Shown here: piece by piece, positions 42,752 to 53,605 of the stretch
Position numbering within the stretch: position 1 is the stretch's first letter
Layout: each line of letters opens with the position of its first letter
Assembly: GCA_963556695.1 (NCBI GenBank)
Contig: CAUWAG010000020.1
Coordinates: 558,001 to 622,000 of the forward strand
Length of the DNA stretch: 64,000 nt
Reading direction: 5' to 3'
DNA from: Anthostomella pinea
Taxonomy: Eukaryota; Ascomycota; Sordariomycetes; Xylariales; Xylariaceae
Program-made: the position numbers and the translations under genes
The notes under the pieces: generated by a model
Told to the model about the DNA's origin: nothing
Seen by the model: only the letters and a program-made list of their open reading frames with translations
Database searches by the model: none

Positions 42752-42841
42752 TGGTGTGTTATTGTGGTTGGTGTGTTACTGTGATGAGCACCACTTTATG
42801 TGGTGAGCCCTAGCGAGGTGGAAAGTGGTGCGGGGCACGGG
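42752..42841 (-). repeat. Right terminal inverted repeat of pogo element B
   Basis: A 90-bp repeat, reverse complement of the left end with only a few mismatches, followed directly by the TA duplication. Confidence 0.85.
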
Positions 42842-43795
42842 TAGTTTGTGCGCGAGACTCTGAGAGTCTCCAGTTCCTCCCTTAGTCCGATGCGTGTGCC
42901 AAGGTTGCGGGTTCCTGATTTGGACCAACCGGCTTCAATGCTGCTCTTGGCAGCATGACGGTCGCCAGGTGAAGGGGACGCTTGGTCCGTTTGGGCGGCC
43001 GGCAGGAAGACTTGAAGTCGGATATGCATGCGAGGCATGATGGATTGAGTAGCATCGTGTGATGGGTCGCTTTGCCGCGGCAGTCGGGACGGCTCGGGAT
43101 TGTTATGTACACACCCATTTTAGCCTTAGACTTACACCCTTAAGCACGGACACTGTCTGGATTGGGGTATCCGCAACCGGATACCCCTATCGACACCCCA
43201 CGCCGTCTCCATCTCCCCCCACAGGCCGCTGGCATTCCTGCCTTCACCTGCAGCCAGCCGGTCAGCGAGCTTAACCGCGGCAACCTGGAATGCGGGGAAT
43301 CCAATTGGAAGTTCAAGCGAACACCACTCACTGCTCTGGTCTCTGCTACCTTCCAACAGCTGGCATCTCAGCCATCCCACGTGCAGTCCTTCCACCGAGA
43401 GTTCTCGATCGACCCAGCTGCAGCCTTACCGGTCTTGTCGCGAGCTCAAGCGAGGGAGCCTTGTCGTTGATACGTTGGCCTGCGACCGAGCAATTCTCCT
43501 CATATGTAGAGGCGTCTGGGCATAGTGACGTTGCCGGGACGCGGCAAATGCACCGGGCGTGAAATCTGTTAACAGTTCTCCAGCCGGTCCAAACCCAGTT
43601 TTCCGGGTCTCTACTAGTACCGGTAGTCTTGCTCTATCTGTTCTGTCCTCCAGGCCCCAGACGCAGACTCCAGACTCCAGACTATTCTCTCCATCATCTC
43701 AACTTCTCCCAGCAGCTAGCTCATCTCATGGCTGCAAGCAGACGAACTGCAACACGTGTCGTCACTTACACTACATTGTCTCTTATCAACCAATC
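42842..43795. other. Upstream region of CHO2
   Basis: About 950 bp between the pogo right end and the CHO2 start. ORFs here overlap and lack motifs; the part next to the gene (43560-43795) is C/T-rich and is probably promoter and 5' leader. Confidence 0.45.
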
Positions 43796-46700
43796 ATGAG
43801 TGCCCTGGCAGATCCTTCGGTTGACGCAGCCGAGCTGCGACGCCGGCCGGCCTCAGATAGCAGTACCCCTCATGGGCATGCGGGGGTCGAGGTCCGTCAG
43901 GACGACCGAGGTGGGCATGACCACACCGCTGCGCCGAAGACACCGAAGACCAGGAAGACGTTCGGTCGGACCCCGGATGGGACAGGTGAGTATACGCCAT
44001 CCGCCATTGAGATAAGGAGCCACGACCCTGGATGCTGATCTATCTGTCTGTCGGTGCGCAGTGTTTGTAGTCCCTACCACTGGTGACAGGATCACGCAGA
44101 TGCTCAATCCCAGGGAGCCCAAGAGCCTAGGCGACATATTTGTGCTGACTGTGCTCGCTGCACACATACTGGCTTTGTACCTCCTGCCGGCTTCTCTGAA
44201 GCGCCCTGTGTTCGCAGTGATATACCTCATCTGGAGGGCTACCTACAATGTCGGCATTGGCATCCTGCTACGACTGCAGTCCAACGACAACAAACTTGTC
44301 GCCTGGGCTCAGAAATGGAAGCTCTTTGAGCATCCTTCAACTGGCAAGAATCCACGGCCATGGCTATACAATCTCCTTAAGCGGGAGGCTGAGACCGAGA
44401 TCAAAGAGGACTTCGAGTTCGAGAAGGCCCCGATACAGTACAACACCTGGCTAGTCTTCCGACGATTCGTGGATCTCGTCCTGTTGTGTGATTTCGTGTC
44501 CTACTGTCTCTTTGCCATTGCCTGTGCGCATGCGCCAGCGGGCGAAACGGTTCTCATGGCAGTTGGGAGATGGGCCCTCGGCTTGTCTCTCATTGGCTTC
44601 AACCTCTGGGTCAAGCTTGACGCACTCCGGGTTGTCAAGGACTACGCCTGGTATTGGGGCGACTTCTTCTTCCTCGTCGATCAGGAGCTGACTTTCGACG
44701 GCGTCTTCGAGATGGCGCCGCACCCAATGTACTCACTTGGGTACGCAGGCTACTACGGCATTTCCATGCTGGCCTCGAGCTACCCCGTGCTGTTCATCTC
44801 CATCATTGCGCATACCTCCCAATTCGCCTTCTTGACTCTCGTCGAGAACCCTCATATCGAGAAGACATACAACCCGCCTACTCCTCGTAAGCGTGGAGAC
44901 ACTCACGGACAAGCCGATAGTCAGTCCGACGAGGTGACTGCGTCACAGCCTGTGTCAACCGACGCTACCACAACTCCCCAACCATCGTCGCCTTCTCAGA
45001 TTCATAAACTCCTCGGTTACAAGAATGTCGACCTTTTCCGCAATACCGACTTTTCCACACTCCTCCTCGTCATGTACCTTATTGTTCTGGCCATCGTCAC
45101 GCCACAGCGACCGCTATACCGATTTCTATTCGTCGCTCACGCCTTCCTCTGGAGACTCTGGTACTCAGTTGGCTTGGGATTAATCCTCAATCGTCAATCC
45201 CACGACAAGATGTGGACCCGTCACTTTCTCAAATTTGGAGAGACCACAAATGAGGCTTGGCGACAGTGGAAAGGAATGTATCACATCTCGCATATCTTGT
45301 GCTACGCCTCGTTCATCGCGGCTTGCTGGAAGACGTATGCTCTCCCAGCCGATTGGAGCTATGGGTTCACGCTGCTCAGACATGTAATCGGTACTAGTCT
45401 CATCGCCTTGCAGGTTTGGACCGCCGTGAGCTCGTATGAGTCGCTAGGCGAATTTGGCTGGTTCTTTGGAGACTTCTTCTTCGATCGCGGCGTCAAGTTG
45501 AACTACACATCTATATATCGCTTCCTCAACAACCCCGAGAGAATAATCGGAACCGCAGGTCTATGGGGTGCTGCTCTCATGACTTGGAGTAAGTCGGTAT
45601 TCGTCTTGGCCTTAGTCAGTCACCTATTCACACTTGCTTTTCTCCAACTTGTCGAGCAACCACACATGCAGAAGATCTACGGCCGAAGTCTCCGGGACGA
45701 AGCTGGTCTGACAAAGGCCATCAAACGCTCCCTGCCACCCCATGTCATGGAGTGGCAGTCGAGCGTTAACAGCCTCATGGATGAAACGTCACATTTCGTC
45801 GAGGACTTCCTAGATATGGCCCGCCCAAAGCTGGCCTCGGGTGTTTCGACCATCGTGAGGGATACTACCGCGCTTTTCAACACATACCCCGCCCGTCTTC
45901 CATTGACCAGACTGTCACCGGATCTTGCAGGCTTGGACCCAAAGCACTACTCGGTAACCGTAGAGGGAGAGACCTCTGCCGGCTCTGCGCTGATTGAAAG
46001 GTCTAGCGGCAAAGAAGGCACAGCTGGAAGATTCCCGAACGAGCTCAAGACGATGATTTTCGAGTACGGTGCGCCGATCAAAGTAAAGTGGACAGCACCG
46101 GAGAATCACGGCAAGAAAGATTGGATCGGTCTTTACATGGTTGCTGACAACTCTTCGCGAGAGGTCACTGCCCACTCATCGCTCGGGCGGTGGATCCCAA
46201 CCACACCAGGCCAATACGAGTCCACTACAGCCGACAAGGGCATTCTGGTATCAGACAAGCCAATTCAAAACGAAGGCTCTGATATCGATCTCGTTAAAGG
46301 CGAAATGGTATTCTCGGGAGACAAGCTTTGGTGGACACAGGGTGTCTTTGAGTTCCGCTACCATCACGATGGCAACCACAATGTGATGGCAATCTCGCAA
46401 CCATTCGAGATACACATCGGCCGCTTCGATGAAGAGGATGTGGAAGTCGATACGCAAGGGATGTATCAAAAAGCCGTCGAGTCAGCTTTGCTACCTATGG
46501 TGCAGAATTGCCTCGATCGAGATCCTGACATTGCCCCGAGCTCCGCGGCGGAGTCTTGGGGTAGCCATGTCGAACGTGACGGTAAATTTGCTAAGAGAAT
46601 AGTTTACGCCATGCGACAGATGTTCGGTGTCGAATTTACGCCTGCCGTGGTGCCTGCTGATGGCAACGTCAGAAACCTCGCATGGAGAATCTGCAACGCG

Positions 46701-46834
46701 AAACAAGCCTTGGTAAGTCGTCTCACACTGGATCATATTCCCGACAATGACTTACCTCCCTCCAGGCACCATACAGCATGTCTCAATCTAGGGGAACCAC
46801 TACGCCGGCCGCGGAGAAACCCCCGAGCCCTTAG
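43796..46834 (+). CDS. CHO2: Phosphatidylethanolamine N-methyltransferase
   Basis: Three exons, 43796-43985, 44062-46712 and 46766-46834, encode 969 residues, the usual length for fungal Cho2. Introns are 76 and 53 nt with GTGAGT and GTAAGT donors; phases agree. The enzyme makes the first methylation of phosphatidylethanolamine from S-adenosylmethionine in the ER, the entry to phosphatidylcholine synthesis. The sequence has a cytosolic N-terminus, then two related polytopic halves. The first contains [20 protein letters not shown] and the methyltransferase signature [15 protein letters not shown] with the following ENPHIEKTY. The second repeats the plan ([44 protein letters not shown]), but HPMY is replaced by NPER. 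A large soluble C-terminal domain follows (residues about 640-969). The start is the ATG just before [16 protein letters not shown], after a C/T-rich leader. Confidence 0.95.
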
Positions 46835-47726
46835 TCACACATAAGAGTCGTCTTATATAACGGCCTCCAGCACATAGAGCATCGACCGCCAGCTGAGTTT
46901 CCCTTTTGATCCCCGAGAAAAGCGTTCTTCCTTGCATGAGATGTGAAGCGCGTTTATCTTTTTGCGTTTGCATTGAAGAAAGAAAACCGGCGAGACTCGT
47001 GACTTGACGAGTCTTCTGTATGTAGATAGAGACGAAGAATACATACGCATGATCAAGATCTTCTAGTGCCAATCTGTGGTGACTGGTTGGGTCAATTACT
47101 ACCTTGCACTACCCAAGGCTCCTCTCCACAGAAGCATGCGTACCAGAAGCTCCTCCATCCAGAACTGTACTGCGTGGCTGACTTGTTTAGACGCCCATAG
47201 CGACAACAGCACGGCCTCAGATGACGGATATTTCGTTTCGCAGTAAGGCCCGTATGTCAGTCATTAAGAGGCAGAAGCACGAGACAAGCGAGAAGGACAC
47301 CGCCACCATCACCATAGCGGTGAGCTGATCGTACTCTTACGCTCGCTGTCACGGCGGTTTTTGGCGGCGGTTTTTGGCGCCACTATATCGAGCAATATGC
47401 TCATTTGTAAAGCAGACTCAGGGGGTAGTATACCTACCTAACTGTAAGAAGTCGGCTGTTCAGGGGAATCACGATATACGGCTCCGACCACCGGGCTACC
47501 CCGCTCCCGAGTCCGGACCTTATTATACAGCCAACACACCTACCCCTTCCGCCAACACTATAAAGATTCGGAGGTATGTTTGAATATGTACTCTGAGGAT
47601 CTAGCTTGTGAACTGCCCCTTCCTTGATTCTTCTGATTATCTCCACCAAGCGAAGCACGAAACGACCTCCTAAACCTTCCCAACAGCACACCATAAACGA
47701 TTCGAACCGTGTGCACTCCGCTAGCC
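46835..47726. other. Intergenic region
   Basis: About 890 bp between CHO2 and the RNase III-like gene. It contains a short direct repeat (GGCGGTTTTT twice, 47352-47376). No other feature is supported. Confidence 0.45.
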
Positions 47727-48232
47727 ATGGACGCCGCCAAGATCGCAATGGCCGAGACCATCCTCAACTACCAGTTCCAGCAGCAACTCCTGCTGTGGGA
47801 AGCCCTCCAAGCCGCCGGCAACGGCGTCCTTCGAGTGGGCAATCGCGTCCTGGCTGAGGGCAACAAGCCCCTCGCGGGCATTGGCGACAAGGTGCTGGGA
47901 CTATGTGCCGCGCAGGACATTTACGCGCAGCAGGGTACCATCGGTAGGCCAAGTAACAACTTCCGAGCCACATCCGCCAACTAACGCGCGCTCCCATCTG
48001 CCTTGAAGCCCAAACCAACCACCACGTCTCGACGCTGGCGAACAATGAGACGCTGAGCCAGATCTGCGACGGCAGCGGCCTCACCGCCTGCGTCAACGGC
48101 AACCCCGCGCAGCGCGGCGTCGTTCCCCCAAAGACCAAGGCCGCGGCCGTCGAGGCTGTCGTCGGTGCCGCGTACATGGATGGCGGGCTGCCGGCGGCTC
48201 GCATCGTGATGACAAGCTTGAACATCCTTTAG
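47727..48232 (+). CDS. Small RNase III-like protein lacking two catalytic acids
   Basis: Two exons, 47727-47943 and 48009-48232, give 146 residues; the 65-nt intron has a GTAGGC donor, a CTAAC branch and a TTGAAG end. Residues 45-66 (GNKPLAGIGDKVLGLCAAQD) align with the RNase III signature NERLEFLGDAVL, and residues 110-132 (VVPPKTKAAAVEAVVGAAYM then DGG) align with the second signature KxLADxxEAxxGAxYxDGG. Of the four metal-binding acids, Asp54 and Glu121 are kept, while the first Glu is Ala50 and the Asp of ADxxE is Ala118. There is no dsRNA-binding domain. So it has the RNase III fold but probably cannot cut RNA in the normal way. It could be an RNA-binding or ribosome-associated relative such as mL44/mL57-type proteins. 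The start is the first ATG. Confidence 0.75.
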
Positions 48233-50136
48233 TCTCTCTTTCCGCGATAGAGAGGGAGAAGTTACCGGTAATGTAGACTCCCCCTCATCCCTCCTTGAGA
48301 AGAACTCTACACCACTCGGTGTCAGATAAAGTGAATCCAGTTCCCTAGCCACAGGGTTTCCGGGGTCCGCCGCACCCACGCCGTCGTGGTGTCCCGCAGC
48401 GACGTCCCCAGGGGCCGGGCTTGGCTGTTCCCCCCGCAAGTCGCAGTGGGCTCTTCGTATCATGGGGTGGATACCCCCGACAGAGCCCATCGTGCCTTGC
48501 CCGGGGAAGCGGTTTCGGTCCCTCCGGGCGACACCGTGGGACACCCCGGGGGCGCGGATGGGGCGGACCCCGAGGGTCCCGTGGCAAGTCATCCGCCCGT
48601 CCCGTCTGCTGGGAAAAGAGGCGAAAGTATGGGAACTGTCCAATCGTTAGAGCCCGCTCGCGGCTTGCCTGCGGGAGGGCCTGAGACAGTTTGCTCCAGA
48701 GTCGGGATTTTGTTCGTCTGTGTGCGACTGGCTCTGATATTGCTTGGTACAGGGGCGCGCACAGTCGCTGATGCCGGTGGTCTGTTGAGTTGGCATGTGC
48801 AGAACAAGACAGGAAAAGCTCGTGAGGGGGATTTGTTCGACGGGAAAAAATTGGCGCGGGTTGTGACCTCAACGTCGACTTCTTTGCTGCGTGGTCTTTC
48901 AACATGAAACCAGAGGAGAGGGTATGAGCATAGAAATAGACTTTTGTCTGGGATTGGGAACGGAGGTGGTTAGCCAAGGAACACGCGAAGGCAACCGAGA
49001 CATTCATTATGTGTCATTCTGACCTCAACGTCCGTGACAGATGGAACGACATTCAACGTGAGGAGATGATGTTGGAATAGCTGGAATCGAAAAGTTGATT
49101 GCCTGGACCGTAACCTTACCTATACCTTACCAGGATTGGAAAGTGATGTTGACCAAACCCCAATGCTAGCCGCAGGCTGCAGTACGTCACTCCATTAGAC
49201 GGTCATAAGCACCGGAATAGCCAAATGCTAAACAGTATCCGATGCGCGATTCTGTCCCGCACGAATACTGTTGATCGTCCACGGCCGAGTGGCCAGGGGC
49301 TCAAGGGCGGTCGGCCGGATCAAGTGAAGGTCAACCCTTGAAACAATGTGCCGCGGGCTAGTTCCAACAGGTAAGAGCGTCGTATCCTAGAACAGTAAGA
49401 TCTCTTGCGTTTCGTTTTAATGAGAGGATACTCCAAGTATATCCTTTATACCAATCTTTAACAAGCCGCCACGTCGAGACGAACCCACTGTAGAGTACTC
49501 AGGGGTCGGTAAGGTGTAGGACATCAAGCAGCTCGACTGGTGATGGACTGGCTCTCAATGGCATCGACAAGACAGCGGGAGGCCACTCGCAATATTAGAA
49601 GCCTCGCCACTTTAGAAGAAGTCGCAGAGGTCTCAACCTGATGCACTAGCGTTGTGACTATTATATCGGGACCTAGAATAAGCATGTTCAAACTAATAAA
49701 CCATTTCTATGCTTGTTCCAGACTGGTTATGCCACTTCCAACAAATGCGCCTTTCGGTTGCCGAACAAGGGGTGTACGGAGATTGTTGTAAGTTCAGTGT
49801 ATGTTGCCACTCCGACGAAATGAGTGCCAATACCTTGGTCCCTGAAAGCACGAAAGAGCTCTTGATTACAAGTGACCGTGTAAATCTCGAATCATGAATA
49901 TTGAGGTATATAAAGATGTGATCTGAGGGCCTAATACAAGCACCACGACGAATTAGACCCCTTGCCACGTCCGGATGGTATAGTTTTTGTGTAACGTTCG
50001 GGTACCTAGCGAGAGCATAGTATGGGAAACGACACCCCTATGTCCCAATCTCGACGAGTTCGGGACCATCCAATACCAGCTAGTTATATTAAACATCACG
50101 TCGGTACCGGCCCCGAGCTGGCCACTAACGAGTCAG
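48233..50136. other. Gene-poor interval containing mini-element copy C
   Basis: About 1.9 kb. ORFs on both strands between 48340 and 49000 overlap each other and are GC-driven; none has a motif. A decayed palindromic mini-element lies at 49677-49730. Confidence 0.45.
49677..49730. repeat. Palindromic mini-element, copy C (decayed)
   Basis: The right half reads AAACCATTTCTATGCTTGTT then CCAGACTGGTTAT and matches copy A (AAACCATCTTCGATGCTTAT then TCCAGAGTGCTTAT) at most positions. The left arm keeps AATAAGCA but is otherwise eroded and shorter. It confirms that copies A and B belong to a dispersed family. Confidence 0.6.
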
Positions 50137-51473
50137 TCAACGTAAAGGCGCCGAATCGCGCCTCGCCGAAACTCTGAAGTGGAAGAGCGGCCACGACCAG
50201 TAGTGGCGGCGGCGATGATCAGCCATACCAGACGAAGAAGACCTCTTCCGTTCACCGCGCGCTTCTTCCAACTCCGCCAGGCATGCCAAACCCCCTAATT
50301 CATGACATAACGGCGCGGCCGGTAGCTCAATCGGAGTCACACCCAGCTCCGGGACAAACGTGTCGTTTAATATCTGTTGTGTCTTGTGACGTGGGAGGCA
50401 ATCCGAAGGCAACTCGGGCTTTTTGTAGCGCACCCGTGTCTGTCTCTGTCTATCCTTCCGGGCCCTCTTCTTCCTCCAGAACCATAGGAGGGATCCGATG
50501 TTGAGGGAAAGTACGCCGATCACCGTGCCTGCTATTGGGCCAGCTAGCCAAGCTCGATTATTTGTCTCGGACGAGGGTGGACGAGAATGCGTATCGGGCA
50601 TCTGACTGTTGTTCCAAGTTGTTGTTGCAGCGCTTGAGCTTGTCTTTGTCTCTGTGCCGGACTTCGACTCTGTGCTTGAGCTTGTAGTGCTTTCAGAGGT
50701 TGGCTCTGTCCTCGAACTTGTATTTGTTGTTACGCTCGACTCCGTCGTTAGACTTGTCGTAGCTGGCTGGGGTCGCTATATCGGAGGTAGTAATGATCTG
50801 TGCTGTTAGATGCTCGTCAGTCAGCGTACGACACCTTCTTGTGCAGGATCGCACGTACAAGTACGACGTGTAGAGTCAGTGGCTTGTCCATCTGAGCTTG
50901 AGGTCGAACCGGAGCTCATAGCAGTCGTAGCCAAAGCGGCACGCAGCACGGTTGTGATGGCAAAGGTAGAGGGACGCCCGGAGAAAGTGACTGTCGCGGT
51001 GGTGTCGATTACATCAGGTATCGCCATCCTCAGCGAATCACAATAGTCGCGGTATTCATCTATTGGAGGATTCCCCAGCACGTCGGGTTCGATCTGACAA
51101 CATGCCAGGCATTCTACCGCCGATCGGATGAAGACGCTGTCTGGCTTGCATCTGGTAGCAAATTAGAGCCAGTAATTACTCCTTTCAGATGTTTTGCCAA
51201 GAAACAAGGAGTCGTAATGCGTGTCTCGGGAGCAAAGCTCTTGCCACAGGCTAGAAGAACTTCGCGCCCAGGACATGGCCGTATGGGGAAATATTAGACT
51301 CGAAAATGTACATACATCTTGGAGTGGTTGCCGATGTTGGTTGCCTCGGCCCTCGCGGTATCTGATATATTAATCAACTATCATACAATTGCAGTTAGAC
51401 GCTGGTTTGTATACGTACTGCAGATGGAGTGGCACGACGATGCCATCCTCAAACAGAGGATTGGATGAAGCAT
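50137..51473 (-). CDS. Cys-rich, Ser/Thr-stalk single-pass membrane protein
   Basis: Four exons read leftwards, 51419-51473, 51316-51361, 50830-51151 and 50137-50775, encode 353 residues. Donors are GTACGT, GTATGT and GTACGC, and all phases fit. The ectodomain has paired cysteines (KPDSVFIRSAVECLACCQIE) and then a long Ser/Thr stalk (TTSLTTESSVTTNTSSRTEP and similar repeats), likely O-glycosylated. One transmembrane segment follows (WLAGPIAGTVIGVLSLNIGS then LLWFW) with a basic KKRARKDRQRQ stop-transfer and a cytosolic tail carrying PIELPAAPLCHELGG. This is the layout of many fungal surface sensors and glycoproteins. The weak spot is the N-terminus: MLHPILCLRMASSCHSIC is not a strong signal peptide, so the real start may lie further upstream. 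Confidence 0.6.
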
Positions 51474-51985
51474 GGCATGACCCCTATTAGAGATGGACAA
51501 AGGCTACAGACACAGGAGGATTTTGCTGATCTTTATTGAATCTACTGAGGGTTTCTCGTCAAGCCGACTACGTGCCATGTCGGTTTCTAGGCCCCATTTC
51601 CCATCTAGATGAGGCTACAGCTGACCAAGATGGCATTGGATGGTCAGACAAGACCGATTGACGTAAGTAGTATTGCATGCCGTCGTCCGGATCTGATTGG
51701 GGGGGTCATTGGGAAGGGTCGCCTCCATCGAAGCTGCAGCTGTGTCAAACCTCGCGACCCAAGTTTCACATGACATGAGGCACAGCTTGAGATTTGGCAT
51801 GTCGAACGCCAACACTCTCGTTCGGACATCATCAACTGTGACGCTGAGACCGCTGTTTTGAGCATGGAGCGAGGCCTCAGGTAAAACTCAATAGCGTTAC
51901 AAATAAGTAGGCACACCAGGAGTCATGAAACCAACAACAAACACGACACTGACGGCGACTAAGGTCTGGATTGTGACCTACTTAT
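51474..51985. other. Intergenic region
   Basis: About 510 bp between the surface protein start and the stop of the next leftward gene; nothing else visible. Confidence 0.4.
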
Positions 51986-53605
51986 TCAAATCAAGCTAGG
52001 AGATTTCGATCCTTCATCAATAGCCTCGGAGCTGCCTTGGGCACCCCCAGCTCGTCGAGCTTTGGCGCCTGCCTTCAACTGATCCCACTTCTCCCTGTAT
52101 CGAACAAGGTTTGCCCGAACTTTGGTGTAGCTCTTCTCCAGCTCCTCATTCTGTCTCGTCAACACCTGGTTGTGTTCCTTGAGCTCTCGAATATTCTTCA
52201 TCAGCGTTTCTTCTGCCGATCCAGCCTTGGTCCCGGCCGAGCTTGGCGGCCCTGGCGGCATTAAACGCATGCTTTCCGCTAGTCTCATCCCTGAATTCTG
52301 CGACATGGACTCGAACGCGTGCAGCCTCTTGCTGAGCTTGTCCAGCATGTCTTTCAGGCTCTTGTTTTCCAGATAGAGCTCTTCAACCATGTTGGTGACG
52401 TCTTTGTCGGGGCGACTCTTACTTGGCCGTTTCTTCATGCTGGGTGGGTAGGGTGCCTGTGATTCTTTCGCGTCGACAAAATCATCATCGTCAGCATCTT
52501 CGAGCAGGCTGCCCGAATCCCCGTGGACAGAAGCCCCCAAGCGACGTTTCTCCTTGTCCGCAAAAGTCAGGATGCTTGCGTAAGAGGCCGTGTGGCCACT
52601 CGTGGGAACGACGTAGAAAGAATCGTTCGTAGATTGGCCGTCACGAGCAACAGCTCTAAGCGCCGCTTTTGAATAGATTTTCTTGAGGTCAGGTTCAGTA
52701 GACGCCGAAAAAGTGGAAGGCCTGAGCCTATGCCGCCGCTGCACCGGTGACTCTGGCGTGGGGGTGGGGGCTGGCTCTTCAGGCTGCTCTTCGTTGATCA
52801 GGGGCAATCCAGCAAAGGCAAGTGGCGCAGATATCCTATTGATGATACTCCCGAAGGCACTATAGAATCTGGAGAAGCCTTCGTCACTTGAAGCGGTCGA
52901 ACCATCGATTGGGCTCCTGGGGGTCATGCTTTCCTGCGAACCACTGGTATTTTCGGGCGAAGCAACAGCACTCGGCCTATCCGCAGTCTCCAGCATGCTT
53001 TGCATCTTTGTCCTGGATCCTGCTCGTCTCGACGTTACCTCCATGTTCCCGGGAGCCTCGGTATTCGAGACACTTGGACTCAGTGGCTGGGAACGATATT
53101 TCGAACGAATGCCGCGGGCGGAAGCCAAGTTGCTAGCAATTGACGCCCCGAGGTCGCGCGAAGGGTACTTCGGCTGCTTCATAAGGGGCGGCAAAGGTGG
53201 TGGGCTCTTCTCATTTGAAGATCCATGTGCGCCATCAGATTTCGCTGAACTGACGGTGGGGCTGGCGCCCATGTCCAATTCTTCCTTCTCCTCAACTTGG
53301 GATTCATTCTCGGCGGACTGGGAATTCGCAGGCTTCAGAGGGGCTTGCAAGAGCTCGGAGAGTCTTTGGTGATGTTGCTCGAGCAGCTTCAAGGTCCGCA
53401 GAGCCTCGACGCTTGTAGTATTCTTGGCAGCATTGGCGAATTCGCCGGCAGCCCTCGTATGCTCGTTGATGGCGACGGTGGTGTCGGCGGTGGTGGTTGC
53501 TGTGGACGCAGCTTTGGCATGGTCATGTGCCTGTGGTTGGTTGATCAGCTACGGGTTTCACCATAGAACCAGGAGCTTTACTTTGATCAAAGGAGACGCC
53601 TCCAT
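51986..53605 (-). CDS. MIT-like and coiled-coil protein, Atg38/NRBF2-like candidate
   Basis: A tiny first exon (53582-53605, eight codons) is joined by a 51-nt intron (GTAAAG...CACAG) to a long exon (51986-53530), for 522 residues. The first 70 residues form a three-helix MIT-like module (MEASPLIKAHDHAKAAS, VAINEHTRAAGEFANAAKNT, ALRTLKLLEQHHQRLSELL). A long disordered Ser/Pro/acidic middle follows, then two C-terminal coiled coils (VEELYLENKSLKDMLDKLSK and ELKEHNQVLTRQNEELEKSY) and a basic end. N-terminal MIT plus C-terminal dimer coil is the plan of Atg38/NRBF2, the fifth subunit of the autophagy PI3-kinase complex I. The middle is longer than in yeast. The family link is inferred from architecture only. 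Confidence 0.65.

Larger units (their letters stand above)
39520..42841 (+). mobile_element. Pogo/Fot-like DNA transposon B with TIRs, carrying a LINE fragment
   Basis: Both ends are clear. The outer inverted repeats start CCYGTGCCCCGCACCACTT and extend about 90-100 bp, including GGGCTCACCACATAAAGTGG and AACCACAATAACACACCA in both. The element is flanked by TA on each side (39518-39519 and 42842-42843), the usual duplication of the Tc1/mariner-pogo superfamily. Inside, a plus-strand transposase is split: the N-terminal HTH part (KYADKHLDASERGICR, SVRPEFIMEAANLLLKES, NWVSRFIKLHGYFKQPQK) ends near 40100, and the catalytic part resumes near 41665 (ILPDDLWNIDETGF, with the first Asp; LIIINSHGSHYM, where the second catalytic position is a decayed NSHGSH; LPLNMPHLLQPLNVVVL). 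Several stops make it inactive. A run of 12-13 C lies near 42435. Confidence 0.9.

Noticed and set aside
35240..42843. A Starship giant transposon
   Set aside because: The only hint is the DUF3435-like relic. There are no defined ends, no cargo, and the neighbours are separate small transposons.
48345..49007. Several long ORFs on both strands upstream of the surface protein
   Set aside because: They overlap in five frames in a GC-rich stretch where stops are rare; none shows protein-like character.
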